64,000 bases of DNA from Haloferula sp. BvORR071 (GTDB taxonomy: Bacteria > Verrucomicrobiota > Verrucomicrobiia > Verrucomicrobiales > Akkermansiaceae). Below the pieces are notes generated by a model. The model saw only the letters and a list, made by a program, of their open reading frames with translations. It did no database searches and was not told where the DNA came from. The number at the start of each line of letters is the position of its first letter. Position 1 is the stretch's first letter. The stretch is taken from the NCBI RefSeq assembly GCF_000739615.1, contig NZ_BATP01000059.1, forward strand, positions 124,001 through 188,000. Reading direction: 5' to 3'. The position numbers were made by a program, and so were the translations under genes. Of the stretch, positions 32,769-41,302 are shown piece by piece.

Positions 32769-34091
32769 TCAGATGACTTTCAATGCGACCTGCGCTTCCT
32801 TGGCGCTCTTCATCAGGACTGCGCGTTTCGCCAAGCGGTCCGGCACGATGTGAAAGAATTTCTCTCCCTCCTCGCGCGGGTGGGTATTCAGGTAGTGGCG
32901 TTTTACGATGCTCTCGCTGTTGCCTGCCTGCAGCGCCACATCTCCAATGCTGCGGTGAAAGGCTACGTGATACGAGATGAAGCTGTGCCGCGGCTCATCG
33001 TGGGTAAGCTCAAAATGCTGCCTCACCATTTTGGCCAGTCGGTCGTAGTTTGTCGGCAGTATGCTCCCGGGGAAAGCGCCTAACCATTCAGCGAGATTTG
33101 CGGGGATTGTCACCTGCCGCTCATGTCGCGTCTTGGAGACGTTAGCAGGAATGCCGATCGTCAAAGTCTTGAGATTTACCAGCGAGGACTGCCTCGCCGC
33201 CATCCGCTTCAATTCCTCGGGACGGATGCCGGAGAAATAGAGCATCGCGAAATGAGGGATCATTACCCCGCCACGCCAACGCGATAGCACGGAGAAGAGG
33301 CGTAGAACCTTTCCTAGATCGGTGGTGGTGGGAGTATCGCCCTGCTCCTCTCTCACTTGGCGGGCGGCGTATACGCGGATGTCGGCTACAGGATTTTCGA
33401 AAGCGAACGGCCGGTTGCTTGCCTTGTCAGCCTTCGCGCACCAACTGAAGAATGCACTCAAATCATTTCGGTAATTGTTCCAAGTCTTTTTGCTGGCACG
33501 ATGAGTGCCGTTCTTCGCAGTCAGACCGCGCAAGAAACCTTCCACTTGGCTGCCCGTCACTTCATGAACCCACGGGTCATCCGCAAGGATAGAAAACTGC
33601 CTCAGCACGCTATGGATTCCCTTCAGGGACCGGGGACGCAACCCGTCACGCTCCCTATCGTCAATATAGAGATTGAGGGCATCAGCCATTCGAATCGTGA
33701 ATTCCGGAGGTCGGTGATGGCGCAGGAAGAAATCGACCGCCTCTGCGAGCGTGTAGGTACTCCCGAGCCTGTCGAACGCCTGCAAGGCTTCCTCGTGCTG
33801 CGAGTCTGTAAGAGCGGAGAGAACCATGCGTTGAGCCCGGCCCTTGTTCTCGAGTTGTACCCGCAGCGCCGCGGCGAAGGTTTCGGCTTTCTTCCGTTCC
33901 TTAAACCGCTTCCGCTGCCACTTCCCATCCTCCTGCCACCCTTGTACCCGATGGAAGACATAGCCTTGGGCATCCACCTTGGAAACGATGGTAATGCCCG
34001 TCGAGGCAGTCTTACTGGCCGTAGTACGGGTTCGCTTCACTCTTCTGCTCATACCTGCATCGGAGCGGAGCGTAGGCGCGTTCGCAAGCAT
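32769..34091 (-). CDS. int: Tyrosine recombinase (integrase)
   Basis: A 440-residue site-specific recombinase, with an alternative ATG 13 codons in. The N-terminal part has a basic arm-binding style region (KRTRTTASK; GYVFHRVQGWQEDGKWQRKR) and a core-binding helical domain (about 115-225). Catalytic residues seen: Arg290 in YFSGIRPEEL, Lys320, the HDEPRHSF box (His364/Arg368) and Tyr400 in VKRHYLNTH. The usual His in the LGH box is replaced by Asn in AGNSES, as in some phage-like integrases. Its start lies 58 bases from a tRNA-Met 3' fragment. The gene reads away from that site, a normal arrangement for an integrative element. Confidence 0.92.
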   Translation of the reverse strand: MLANAPTLRSDAGMSRRVKRTRTTASKTASTGITIVSKVDAQGYVFHRVQGWQEDGKWQRKRFKERKKAETFAAALRVQLENKGRAQRMVLSALTDSQHEEALQAFDRLGSTYTLAEAVDFFLRHHRPPEFTIRMADALNLYIDDRERDGLRPRSLKGIHSVLRQFSILADDPWVHEVTGSQVEGFLRGLTAKNGTHRASKKTWNNYRNDLSAFFSWCAKADKASNRPFAFENPVADIRVYAARQVREEQGDTPTTTDLGKVLRLFSVLSRWRGGVMIPHFAMLYFSGIRPEELKRMAARQSSLVNLKTLTIGIPANVSKTRHERQVTIPANLAEWLGAFPGSILPTNYDRLAKMVRQHFELTHDEPRHSFISYHVAFHRSIGDVALQAGNSESIVKRHYLNTHPREEGEKFFHIVPDRLAKRAVLMKSAKEAQVALKVI

Positions 34092-34148
34092 CTATTGCAC
34101 GGAGTGAAGCATGGAGATTGTGCGATGCTTGATTTTTAGGGGTTGGGC

Positions 34149-34196
34149 GTCAGGCTCATAACCTGAAGGTCGTAGGTTCAAATCCTACTCCCGCCA
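34149..34196 (+). tRNA. 3' fragment of a tRNA-Met gene (anticodon CAT), probable attachment site
   Basis: The sequence starts at the anticodon arm: stem TCAGG (34150-34154), loop CTCATAA with anticodon CAT (34157-34159), stem CCTGA, variable loop, T stem GTAGG/CCTAC (34172-34188) around TTCAAAT and the 3' acceptor strand TCCCGCC plus A (34189-34196). The 5' half (acceptor and D arm) is absent; the sequence upstream does not pair with it. The GTCAGGCTCATAACCTGAAG core is initiator-like. This is what remains on one side after an element integrates into the 3' half of a tRNA gene. The encoded terminator follows at 34204. Confidence 0.85.
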
Positions 34197-34203
34197 CTTC
34201 ATA

Positions 34204-34240
34204 AGAGCCTCAACCTTGACGGGTTGAGGCTCTTTCCTTT
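34204..34240 (+). terminator. Terminator of the original tRNA gene
   Basis: A perfect 12-bp stem AGAGCCTCAACC / GGTTGAGGCTCT with a 6-base loop, followed by TTCCTTT. It lies 8 bases after the tRNA fragment, and so belongs to the chromosome side of the junction. Confidence 0.9.
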
Positions 34241-34577
34241 CGGAGTGGGTGCCATTTTCGAACCAGAGGCGTGAACGGCATGGCACTTGATACGAGGGAC
34301 TCCTCTTGTCGGGGGCGCTGGGTACGCGGTCCTGCGTATTTTCACGGGATTTCATTTTGGAGATTCTTCGGCCCTCCACTCTATCAGGTCCCGTTCTGTT
34401 CTTTATGGCGCATTCGAGATGATTTCGGGCGATCATCCATCAACCACAGACTCCAGCCGTTTGAACGGGCGGGGATTACAAGTTTCTCCAACTACGCTGT
34501 AAGCTGTCGTTTCCCTCATCGACCTTGTCCGTGCCAAAGGACTTTTCCGGGCGTCAGCAGTCAGGCCGCTTCCATTC
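34241..34577. other. Gap without a gene
   Basis: About 335 bases between the tRNA terminator and the beta-helix gene. Small frames have no protein character. The promoter of the next gene is probably here. Confidence 0.4.
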
Positions 34578-36179
34578 ATGAAATCTTCCGCAATCCTCCT
34601 CGCTCTTGTTCTGACTCCATTCGTGGTCTTTGCCCAAGGCCCGCTAGTCCCGCCAGCGGGCCCGCCTGCGCCATCGATGAAGACGCTCGACCAGATCGAA
34701 GCGCGCACCCCGATCGACTCGCTGCCCTATACCATCAGCACCCCGGGAAGCTACTATTTCACCAAGAACCTCCAGTTCACTGCGACCTCGGGGGATGCCA
34801 TTAGCATCACCTCGCCGAACGTCACACTCGACTTCAACGGCTTCACCCTTAGCTCCACCGCGACAGTGGCCGGCAGGGGCGTCTTCGTCACCGGCGGTCT
34901 CAATAACATCGCGATCCGGAATGGCAACATCGCCGGGAGCTCCACGGTCTATCCCACCACTATCGCTGGGTTCGAGAACGGGATCTACGCCAATGCCAGC
35001 CAGGGCATTCCCTTTGGCGCCTTCAGGAATCTGAGCGTGGAAAACATGCAGGTCAGTGGTTGCCGTACCTGGGGCATCGTCGCCTATTATGGCAGGCTCA
35101 GCAATTGTACCGTCGCCGCCAATGGCACCGACGGCCTCATTGCGTCGGAAGGTGTCGTCACTGCCTGCCTCGCAAAATACAACGGCGGCAATGGAATCTC
35201 GGGCGCAGCCATCACTGTCGTGAATTCGGTAGCTTCTGCCAACGGCCGTGATGGGATCGGCGCTACTTCCGGCAGCGTGACCGCCTGCATAACCCAAGGA
35301 AACAACACTTCCGCGGGAAGCTACTATGATCTCAATGCTGCGAACGCTGTCATCGCCTCCACAAAGTACGGTACCGGCAACGTGACGGGTAGCTCTATCG
35401 ACGGCGAGCGCCGCGCTGCCATCGACTCGTTGCCTTACACCATCAGCAGCCCGGGCAGTTACTATCTCACCCAGAACCTCCAGTTCACCGCTACTTCGGG
35501 AGATGCCATTAGCATCACCTCGCCGAACGTGACCCTCGATCTGGGCGGCTTCACCCTCAGCTCCACCGCTGCGGTGACCGGCAGGGGCATCTTTGTCACC
35601 GGTGGCCTCAACAATATCGTGATCCGGAACGGCAACGTCGCCGGGAACTCCTCAACCGTGTTCCCCGCGGTGACTGCGGGCTTTGAGAACGGAATCTATG
35701 CCAATGCCGCCGGGGGGACTCCTTTCGGTGCCTTCAGGAACCTGACCGTGGAAAACATGCAGGTCAGTGGCTGCCGGACCTGGGGTATCATTGCCTACTA
35801 CGGCATCGTCAACAATTGCACGGTTGCCTCCAATGGTACCGATGGGCTTATCGCCTCGGACAGCATCGTTACCGGCAGCATCGCGAAATACAATGGCGGT
35901 AATGGGATCTCCGGGGGGACGGTCAACGGCTGCATTGCTATATCCAATGGTGGTATTGGAATTTCCGGCGCCACCGTCACCAGCTCGACGGCCACTTCCA
36001 ATGGTCAGGATGGAATCAGGGCCACCTCCGGCAGCGTCACCAGTTGCACCGCCACGTCGAACCATACCGCCGCCGGGACCTACTACGATCTCAATGCCAC
36101 GGACGCCGTCGTCGCCTTTACCAAATACGGCACGGGCAACACGACTGGCAGCACGCTGACCGGAAACAAGACACCTTGA
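34578..36179 (+). CDS. Secreted right-handed beta-helix protein with an internal tandem duplication
   Basis: A 533-residue exported protein. The signal peptide is MKSSAILLALVLTPFVVFAQ. Two copies of a unit of about 235 residues follow, beginning IDSLPYTIS.PGSYY (residues 46 and about 281) and running through SGDAISITSPNVTLD, GRG(V/I)FVTGGLNNI, GFENGIYANA, FRNL(S/T)VENMQVSGCRTWG and NGTDGLIAS. The turns match parallel beta-helix (PbH1) proteins such as pectate-lyase-like folds. The second copy has extra rungs (GISGGTVNGC, GIGISGATVTS). At the DNA level the copies remain very similar, so the duplication is recent or under gene conversion. No catalytic residues of known lyases are evident. Confidence 0.88.
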   Translation: MKSSAILLALVLTPFVVFAQGPLVPPAGPPAPSMKTLDQIEARTPIDSLPYTISTPGSYYFTKNLQFTATSGDAISITSPNVTLDFNGFTLSSTATVAGRGVFVTGGLNNIAIRNGNIAGSSTVYPTTIAGFENGIYANASQGIPFGAFRNLSVENMQVSGCRTWGIVAYYGRLSNCTVAANGTDGLIASEGVVTACLAKYNGGNGISGAAITVVNSVASANGRDGIGATSGSVTACITQGNNTSAGSYYDLNAANAVIASTKYGTGNVTGSSIDGERRAAIDSLPYTISSPGSYYLTQNLQFTATSGDAISITSPNVTLDLGGFTLSSTAAVTGRGIFVTGGLNNIVIRNGNVAGNSSTVFPAVTAGFENGIYANAAGGTPFGAFRNLTVENMQVSGCRTWGIIAYYGIVNNCTVASNGTDGLIASDSIVTGSIAKYNGGNGISGGTVNGCIAISNGGIGISGATVTSSTATSNGQDGIRATSGSVTSCTATSNHTAAGTYYDLNATDAVVAFTKYGTGNTTGSTLTGNKTP

Positions 36180-36191
36180 GTCGCCCTTGCT

Positions 36192-39100
36192 TTATGGTCG
36201 CGTGACTTCCAGTCGCAGGAACTGCTGCGGCTGCCCGCCAATCGGGAGCAAGGTCCGGATCTTCACAGTCTCCGTGCCGTTCCCGTTGTCCTGCGGATAG
36301 CCGGGCAGCATGACCGTGTCTTCCCAACTGCCATCCGAGAGGTCCCAGGTAGTACGATGGTGATAGGAGATCCCGGCGATTGCCGGTTTCGGCCGCACAT
36401 AGGTGGTGGTGAAGTAGGGCAGACCATCAATGATCTCGATCTCTCCGTCCGGCAGACGTGCCGTGTCGCGGGCGCTCGGGCTACCGCCGAGGGCGGCTTC
36501 AAGGAGCACGCTCACGCCATCGCCATCGCCATCGGAGTCGTCCAAGGCCGGTGCCGCTTGGGCCGCAGCGAGGCTGCCGAAGGCGGAGATCTTCCAGTTG
36601 TTCAGCGGCGAATCCAGGATCTGGATCTGGGCGCTGCTGCTGGCTCCGGCGATGTAGTTGGAAGCTTCCGACAGCGAGAGTGTCACGCTCAGCGGGCCGG
36701 TGACCGTTTCACGATCATGCGCGCTCAAGGTCAGGGTGGCGTAACTCTGGCCGGCGGGGATGGAGAAGCTGGTGGGCAGCGGCGTCAGCGTGTAGTCGAT
36801 CCGCGGCAGTGCTTGGCCAGCGCCATAAGCCACTGCGAGTCCGACCTGCAGGGCCTCATCGGTGGGGCCTGTGCGGCTGACGGTGAAGCTGCCGGTATCC
36901 GCTGTGCCTTTCTGGGCGGTGCCATCGGTCGCGACGATGGAGACCGATCCGGATTGCGAGGCCAGCAGAGCGATTTCATTCGCCGCCAAGGCACGTGAAT
37001 AGAGACGCACGTCGTCGAGGTAGCCATTCATGTGGTCGCCAGCTGTGGAGCCAGTGGTCTTGGTTCCAATGTTCAGGGCATTGGTCGTGGTCGGAATGGC
37101 TGCGGTCTGGGCCTGGCTGGCCACCTCTTCGCCATTCACATAGACCCTCATCTGGGTGCGGTCGTAGGTGGCCGCGACATGGAACCACGTATTGGCCGGT
37201 GGCAGGTCGGTCTCGATCCGTCCGGCGCCGGAGATGTGCCACACCAGCTTCCCATTCTCGGCGAGCAGCCGGTATTGGTTATCGTTGTTGCCCTTCTGGA
37301 CGATGCGACGATTGCCGCCCCAATCGACGGCCTTGACCCAGGCGGTGAGCGTGATCGCTTCGGTCGGATTGAGGGCTGTCTGATTCGCGACTACCACCCC
37401 TTGGTTCAGCTCACCGGTGAATTGCAGGGCGCCGCCGAGACGTCCAGCCGTCACCCACTGGGGCAGGGGCGCATTCAAGGTGCCGACACGGCCATTCCCG
37501 GAACTATCAGCCGCGGTGGTGCCGCTGCTATCGTCGAGCTTCCACCAGCCGACAGGGCCGGAGGCAACGCCGGTGCCGGTAATCGCGAAGCTCGTGGTGG
37601 GCTCGCTCGGATCATTCGAGAGGATCACCACGGTGGCATTCTTCACCCCGGTGGTGGCCGCCTGGAAGCGGATCTGGAAGGTCGTGCCGCCCGGACCCGC
37701 GATGGATGCTGCGGGCTGCGCCAGCACGGCGAAGGATGATGCGCCTGTGCCATCGATGCGGATCCGCGGCGTGCCGTTCAAGAGCAGCGGCGCATTGCCC
37801 AGATTCTCCAGCGTGAAGGTGCGGATGACTTGGCCGCCAGGCGGCACGGCCACCCCGAAGTCGGTGCCATCGGAGTAGTCCGGCGTGCTGTCGTTGTTAG
37901 AGACGATGCGGCCATTCCCCACGATCCGGATCTCTGCCGCCGGAGGGCCTATGTCGGTGGTCGCGGAGGCGACATTCGAATAGGAGGAATAGACGTAATC
38001 GCCGAAGGCGGCGACGCGGTAGTAGTTCGCGGAGAAAGGATCCGCCGTGGTGTCGCTGTAGCTGGTAGAGCCAGCTGGGGCGATCCCGATGGACTCGAAG
38101 TTAATGCTGTCCAGCGAGCGCTCGATCGAGAATCCCGCCTCGTTGTCCGACTGATCTTCCCAAACAAGTTGCACCTCGTTGTGCGAGATAGCTGTCGCCA
38201 CCAGTGTGGTGGGTGGCGTGACGGTCTCAGGTTGCAGCGACTGGATCCACTGCGCGAGCATCTGCACGCCGACGGTGTCCACCTGATTGCGCGCCAGCGG
38301 CGGCATCTGGTGATCACCCACCTTGCTCACGCGATAGTAGAGAACCGAGTCCTCCAGGCTCTGCGGCACGATCACCCGGGCATCGGGATTGCCCAGATTG
38401 TCGTTCAAGAGACCGTAGAAAAGGCCCTGCTGCTGGAAGGGCGTCTGGAAGCGACCATCCCACATCGCATGCACGCCGCCGGGGCGATGGCAGTAGGAAC
38501 AGTTCGCATCCAAGTACGAGCGAGCGCGATCCTGGAGCGAGGCGCTGGTATCCGTATGATACGCCAGCTTTTCCATCGTGGGGATCTGGCTGTCAGAAGG
38601 AGCATTGCTGAAGAGGCCGATGTGATTCCAAGCCCGGACCTGGTTGTCGGTCACGCCGCCGGGATAGAGCATGTCCTTGTTGAACTGCCGCGTGCTGGGC
38701 CCGAGCACACCGCCGGCTTGGCCATTGTGGCAGCGCACGCAATCCTGCCGGCCCGGATAGTACCAAGGCTGGCGGCGGCTGTTCAGGTGGAACTTGGCCG
38801 TGGTGGTCGCATTCTGGGATGCGACGTGCGCGGTCACCGCCAGGCCGAAGTAAATCTGGTCCGGGTAATCTTGGGTGACGCGAGCATACTCGGTCCAACT
38901 GAAACCATCCGGGCTGGAGTAGGCGATAAAGGTGTCACCCTCGCGCTTCATGCGCAGCCAGGTATCCGGGTAGTTCACGAGCGGCTGCGGAGCGGGTGGA
39001 TAGATCGCGGCGGCATTGCCCCCGGCAGTCGCGCGGTACTGGAACTCATAGCCACCCACGTTGTTGTTGCGCGCGGCATTGCTGGGGAAGACCAGTGCCA

Positions 39101-41177
39101 TCACGTGCCGCCCGTTTGCCGCGAGGCTATCCCGCACCATCAGACCGGTCTTGGTGTAGAGATCCGCCTGTTGGACCGACTCAATGCGCACCGAGATGTC
39201 GAAGTCGCCGCTGCGCTGCTGGTAGGCGAAATGGAAGCGGTCGTTGTTCCCCCAGATGTCGTCACCGCCAGCCACGATGGTGACCTGGTCACCGTCGCGG
39301 GTGGTCGATCCAGCCAAGATCGGACTGCCGATATCCTGACCGGTGAAGCTTCCCACCGGTGCCGTGGCGATCGGGATGTTTTCGGTCAGGCCGCCGTCGA
39401 GCAGGTCGGCATCGCTCTGGTCGGCACGCCACTTGTAGGTCGCACCATAGACCGTGCCGTCGTCCTTCTTCACGATCACGCGTGTTTCCAGGCGGCGTTT
39501 CGCGTTCGCATCCACATCGCTGGAAGGCAGGTCGAAGTGCTTCACCAGCACGCTGCCGGTGGGGAAATTCCAGTCGCCTTGGGGTTGGAAGCTGATGGTG
39601 GTGTTGTTCGGCACCGTGGCCCAGCGCGACTTGATCGCGCCGTCCGACCAGAAGGGGGCATTAAGGCTGTAGGGGATCAGCTTCGGGCTTGGCGTCATGG
39701 TCGCCAAATTGCTGAACAAGCCGGTGGCACTCAGTGTGGCAGGTAGCGGAGTGCCGGGTGCCGGGCCGCCACGCTGGAGCTTGTAGATCTTCCCTGCGGT
39801 GGTGCCGAGCTGGCACATGTAGAGTTCGTGGTTCGCGTCCAGGCCAAAGGATCCGAGACCGCGGTAGTCATTGCCGGAGTTCTCTCCCTGGCCATCGGGC
39901 AGGGTTGCCAGCAAGACCTTGCTGGCGGGAGTGGTGGATTCATCCAAGTACCAGATGAAGCCGGTCATGTTGTCGCCGAAGATATACTTGCCATACAGCT
40001 CCGGGAACTGGGTGCCGCGGTAAACGTAGCCGCCCACCACGCAACTGCTGCCATCCCCGCCGGCGTGCGGGTAGTCGATCACCGGGCGCTTGCTGACGCC
40101 GATGTAGGTTCCTGTCAGGTCGCCGTTCAGACCTTCGATCCTCGGCCACTGCAGGTTCAGGCCGAGTGGGTCGCTCGGCTCGATGATGGTGACCTCTTCC
40201 CGTGTCTCAGCTCCGACGTCGCCGATGAAGATCCGGTTGGTCACCGGGTCATGGGTCATCCGGTGCGGACTGCGCAATCCGATCGCGAAGAACTCCTCAA
40301 GCGCGTTCGGTTGGCCCACGAAAGGGTTGTCATTCGGCACGTAGTAGCGCGGCCACTCCGGACTGACTTCGTTCAGCGCCCGCTTGGTTGGCGCGTGGCT
40401 GATCGCTCCACCACGCTTGTCCACATCGATCCGGATCACTCCGGAGAACAAAGCGCGGTCGATCCGCTGTCCGTTCAGGGCGCCGTCGGCGTCGTCGCCG
40501 TTGGTCAGATAGAGGAAGCCATTTCCGGGGTGGAAGAACAGGCCGCCGCCGTTGTGCCAGACGTGGTTGTCCTTCTGGTCGATCACCACATATTCACTCG
40601 CTTGCGTCGTCTGGAAATTCGAATCCAGCACGAAGCGCGACAAGCGATCCCGCGTCGGTGGGGATGGTGGCTGGAGAGTGATCGGACGGGTGGTCGCGTC
40701 GCCAAGGATCGGGCCCAGGTCACCGGCACCGCCGACCTGCCCACCGCGCCAATTGTAATAGACGAACATTTGGCGGTTGTTCGCGAAGTCCGGGTGGAAG
40801 GCTAGACCCAGAAGTCCGGAGTCATCCCAGCCCTGGGTATTGGCTGAGAGGTCCACCACCAGGGTTTTGGTGGTGACGGCCGGGTTGTTGTCGAAGGCGT
40901 AGACCCGGCCTTCGCGCTCCCAGACCACCAGCTTGTTGGTCCCGGGAATCGCCGCGAGCCCGACCGGATTGAGGAAGCTCAAGTTCGGAAAGGCGACTAC
41001 GGTGGTCCAGTTGGCGGGAACCGAAGGAGCTTCGGTCGGGAAGGTGCCGTCGTAGAAAGCTCCGACGTCAGGCCGGGTTTCCAGTCCATAGTCCTGCGCC
41101 TGGGCGGGGCAGGGGAATAAGGCCGACATCAGCAGCGTGAGGGCTGCCGCCAGAGGAAACGGGCGGAGGGTTTTCAT
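36192..41177 (-). CDS. Giant secreted PQQ-type sugar dehydrogenase with haem, LamG and Calx-beta regions, copy A
   Basis: A 1661-residue exported protein from ATG 41177 (signal LAAALTLLMSALFPCPAQAQ). Residues about 30-480 form a glucose/sorbosone dehydrogenase beta-propeller: GLLGLAFHPDFANNRQMFVY, HNGGGLFFHPGNGFLYLTNG, GLRSPHRMTHDP, IFIGDVGAETREEV. A region with a DUF1349-like domain (about 640-810) and two c-type haem sites, CVRCH and CSYCH, follow, the latter with MPPLARNQVD as possible Met ligand. Then FN3 (about 1030-1110), a choice-of-anchor D domain, LamG (WWKLDDSSGT ... FHVAATYDRTQMRVYVNG) and Calx-beta (TAQKGTADTGSFTVSRTG). The tail has DSDGDGDG and EAALGGSP. Likely an outer-surface or periplasmic dehydrogenase that passes electrons via haem. 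It is the twin of the next gene. Confidence 0.9.
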   Translation of the reverse strand: MKTLRPFPLAAALTLLMSALFPCPAQAQDYGLETRPDVGAFYDGTFPTEAPSVPANWTTVVAFPNLSFLNPVGLAAIPGTNKLVVWEREGRVYAFDNNPAVTTKTLVVDLSANTQGWDDSGLLGLAFHPDFANNRQMFVYYNWRGGQVGGAGDLGPILGDATTRPITLQPPSPPTRDRLSRFVLDSNFQTTQASEYVVIDQKDNHVWHNGGGLFFHPGNGFLYLTNGDDADGALNGQRIDRALFSGVIRIDVDKRGGAISHAPTKRALNEVSPEWPRYYVPNDNPFVGQPNALEEFFAIGLRSPHRMTHDPVTNRIFIGDVGAETREEVTIIEPSDPLGLNLQWPRIEGLNGDLTGTYIGVSKRPVIDYPHAGGDGSSCVVGGYVYRGTQFPELYGKYIFGDNMTGFIWYLDESTTPASKVLLATLPDGQGENSGNDYRGLGSFGLDANHELYMCQLGTTAGKIYKLQRGGPAPGTPLPATLSATGLFSNLATMTPSPKLIPYSLNAPFWSDGAIKSRWATVPNNTTISFQPQGDWNFPTGSVLVKHFDLPSSDVDANAKRRLETRVIVKKDDGTVYGATYKWRADQSDADLLDGGLTENIPIATAPVGSFTGQDIGSPILAGSTTRDGDQVTIVAGGDDIWGNNDRFHFAYQQRSGDFDISVRIESVQQADLYTKTGLMVRDSLAANGRHVMALVFPSNAARNNNVGGYEFQYRATAGGNAAAIYPPAPQPLVNYPDTWLRMKREGDTFIAYSSPDGFSWTEYARVTQDYPDQIYFGLAVTAHVASQNATTTAKFHLNSRRQPWYYPGRQDCVRCHNGQAGGVLGPSTRQFNKDMLYPGGVTDNQVRAWNHIGLFSNAPSDSQIPTMEKLAYHTDTSASLQDRARSYLDANCSYCHRPGGVHAMWDGRFQTPFQQQGLFYGLLNDNLGNPDARVIVPQSLEDSVLYYRVSKVGDHQMPPLARNQVDTVGVQMLAQWIQSLQPETVTPPTTLVATAISHNEVQLVWEDQSDNEAGFSIERSLDSINFESIGIAPAGSTSYSDTTADPFSANYYRVAAFGDYVYSSYSNVASATTDIGPPAAEIRIVGNGRIVSNNDSTPDYSDGTDFGVAVPPGGQVIRTFTLENLGNAPLLLNGTPRIRIDGTGASSFAVLAQPAASIAGPGGTTFQIRFQAATTGVKNATVVILSNDPSEPTTSFAITGTGVASGPVGWWKLDDSSGTTAADSSGNGRVGTLNAPLPQWVTAGRLGGALQFTGELNQGVVVANQTALNPTEAITLTAWVKAVDWGGNRRIVQKGNNDNQYRLLAENGKLVWHISGAGRIETDLPPANTWFHVAATYDRTQMRVYVNGEEVASQAQTAAIPTTTNALNIGTKTTGSTAGDHMNGYLDDVRLYSRALAANEIALLASQSGSVSIVATDGTAQKGTADTGSFTVSRTGPTDEALQVGLAVAYGAGQALPRIDYTLTPLPTSFSIPAGQSYATLTLSAHDRETVTGPLSVTLSLSEASNYIAGASSSAQIQILDSPLNNWKISAFGSLAAAQAAPALDDSDGDGDGVSVLLEAALGGSPSARDTARLPDGEIEIIDGLPYFTTTYVRPKPAIAGISYHHRTTWDLSDGSWEDTVMLPGYPQDNGNGTETVKIRTLLPIGGQPQQFLRLEVTRP

Positions 41178-41302
41178 GCGACGCGGAGTGAGATGGCGCC
41201 GGGAAGGCATGAGCCTTCCCCGGGGTCGTTTATTTCCACGTCCGCTGGACGCTCCAGGTTTAGGGGAGGCTTGTGACGGTTTCGACACCGCCTCCGCCGG
41301 CT

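Noticed and set aside
37830-39746. 638-codon plus-strand frame, with several others of 200-325 codons, opposite the two giant dehydrogenases
   Set aside because: It is antisense to a strongly supported gene with signal peptide and domains. Long antisense frames are expected in GC-rich coding DNA. The translated product is low in motif content and rich in Arg, Val and Gly.
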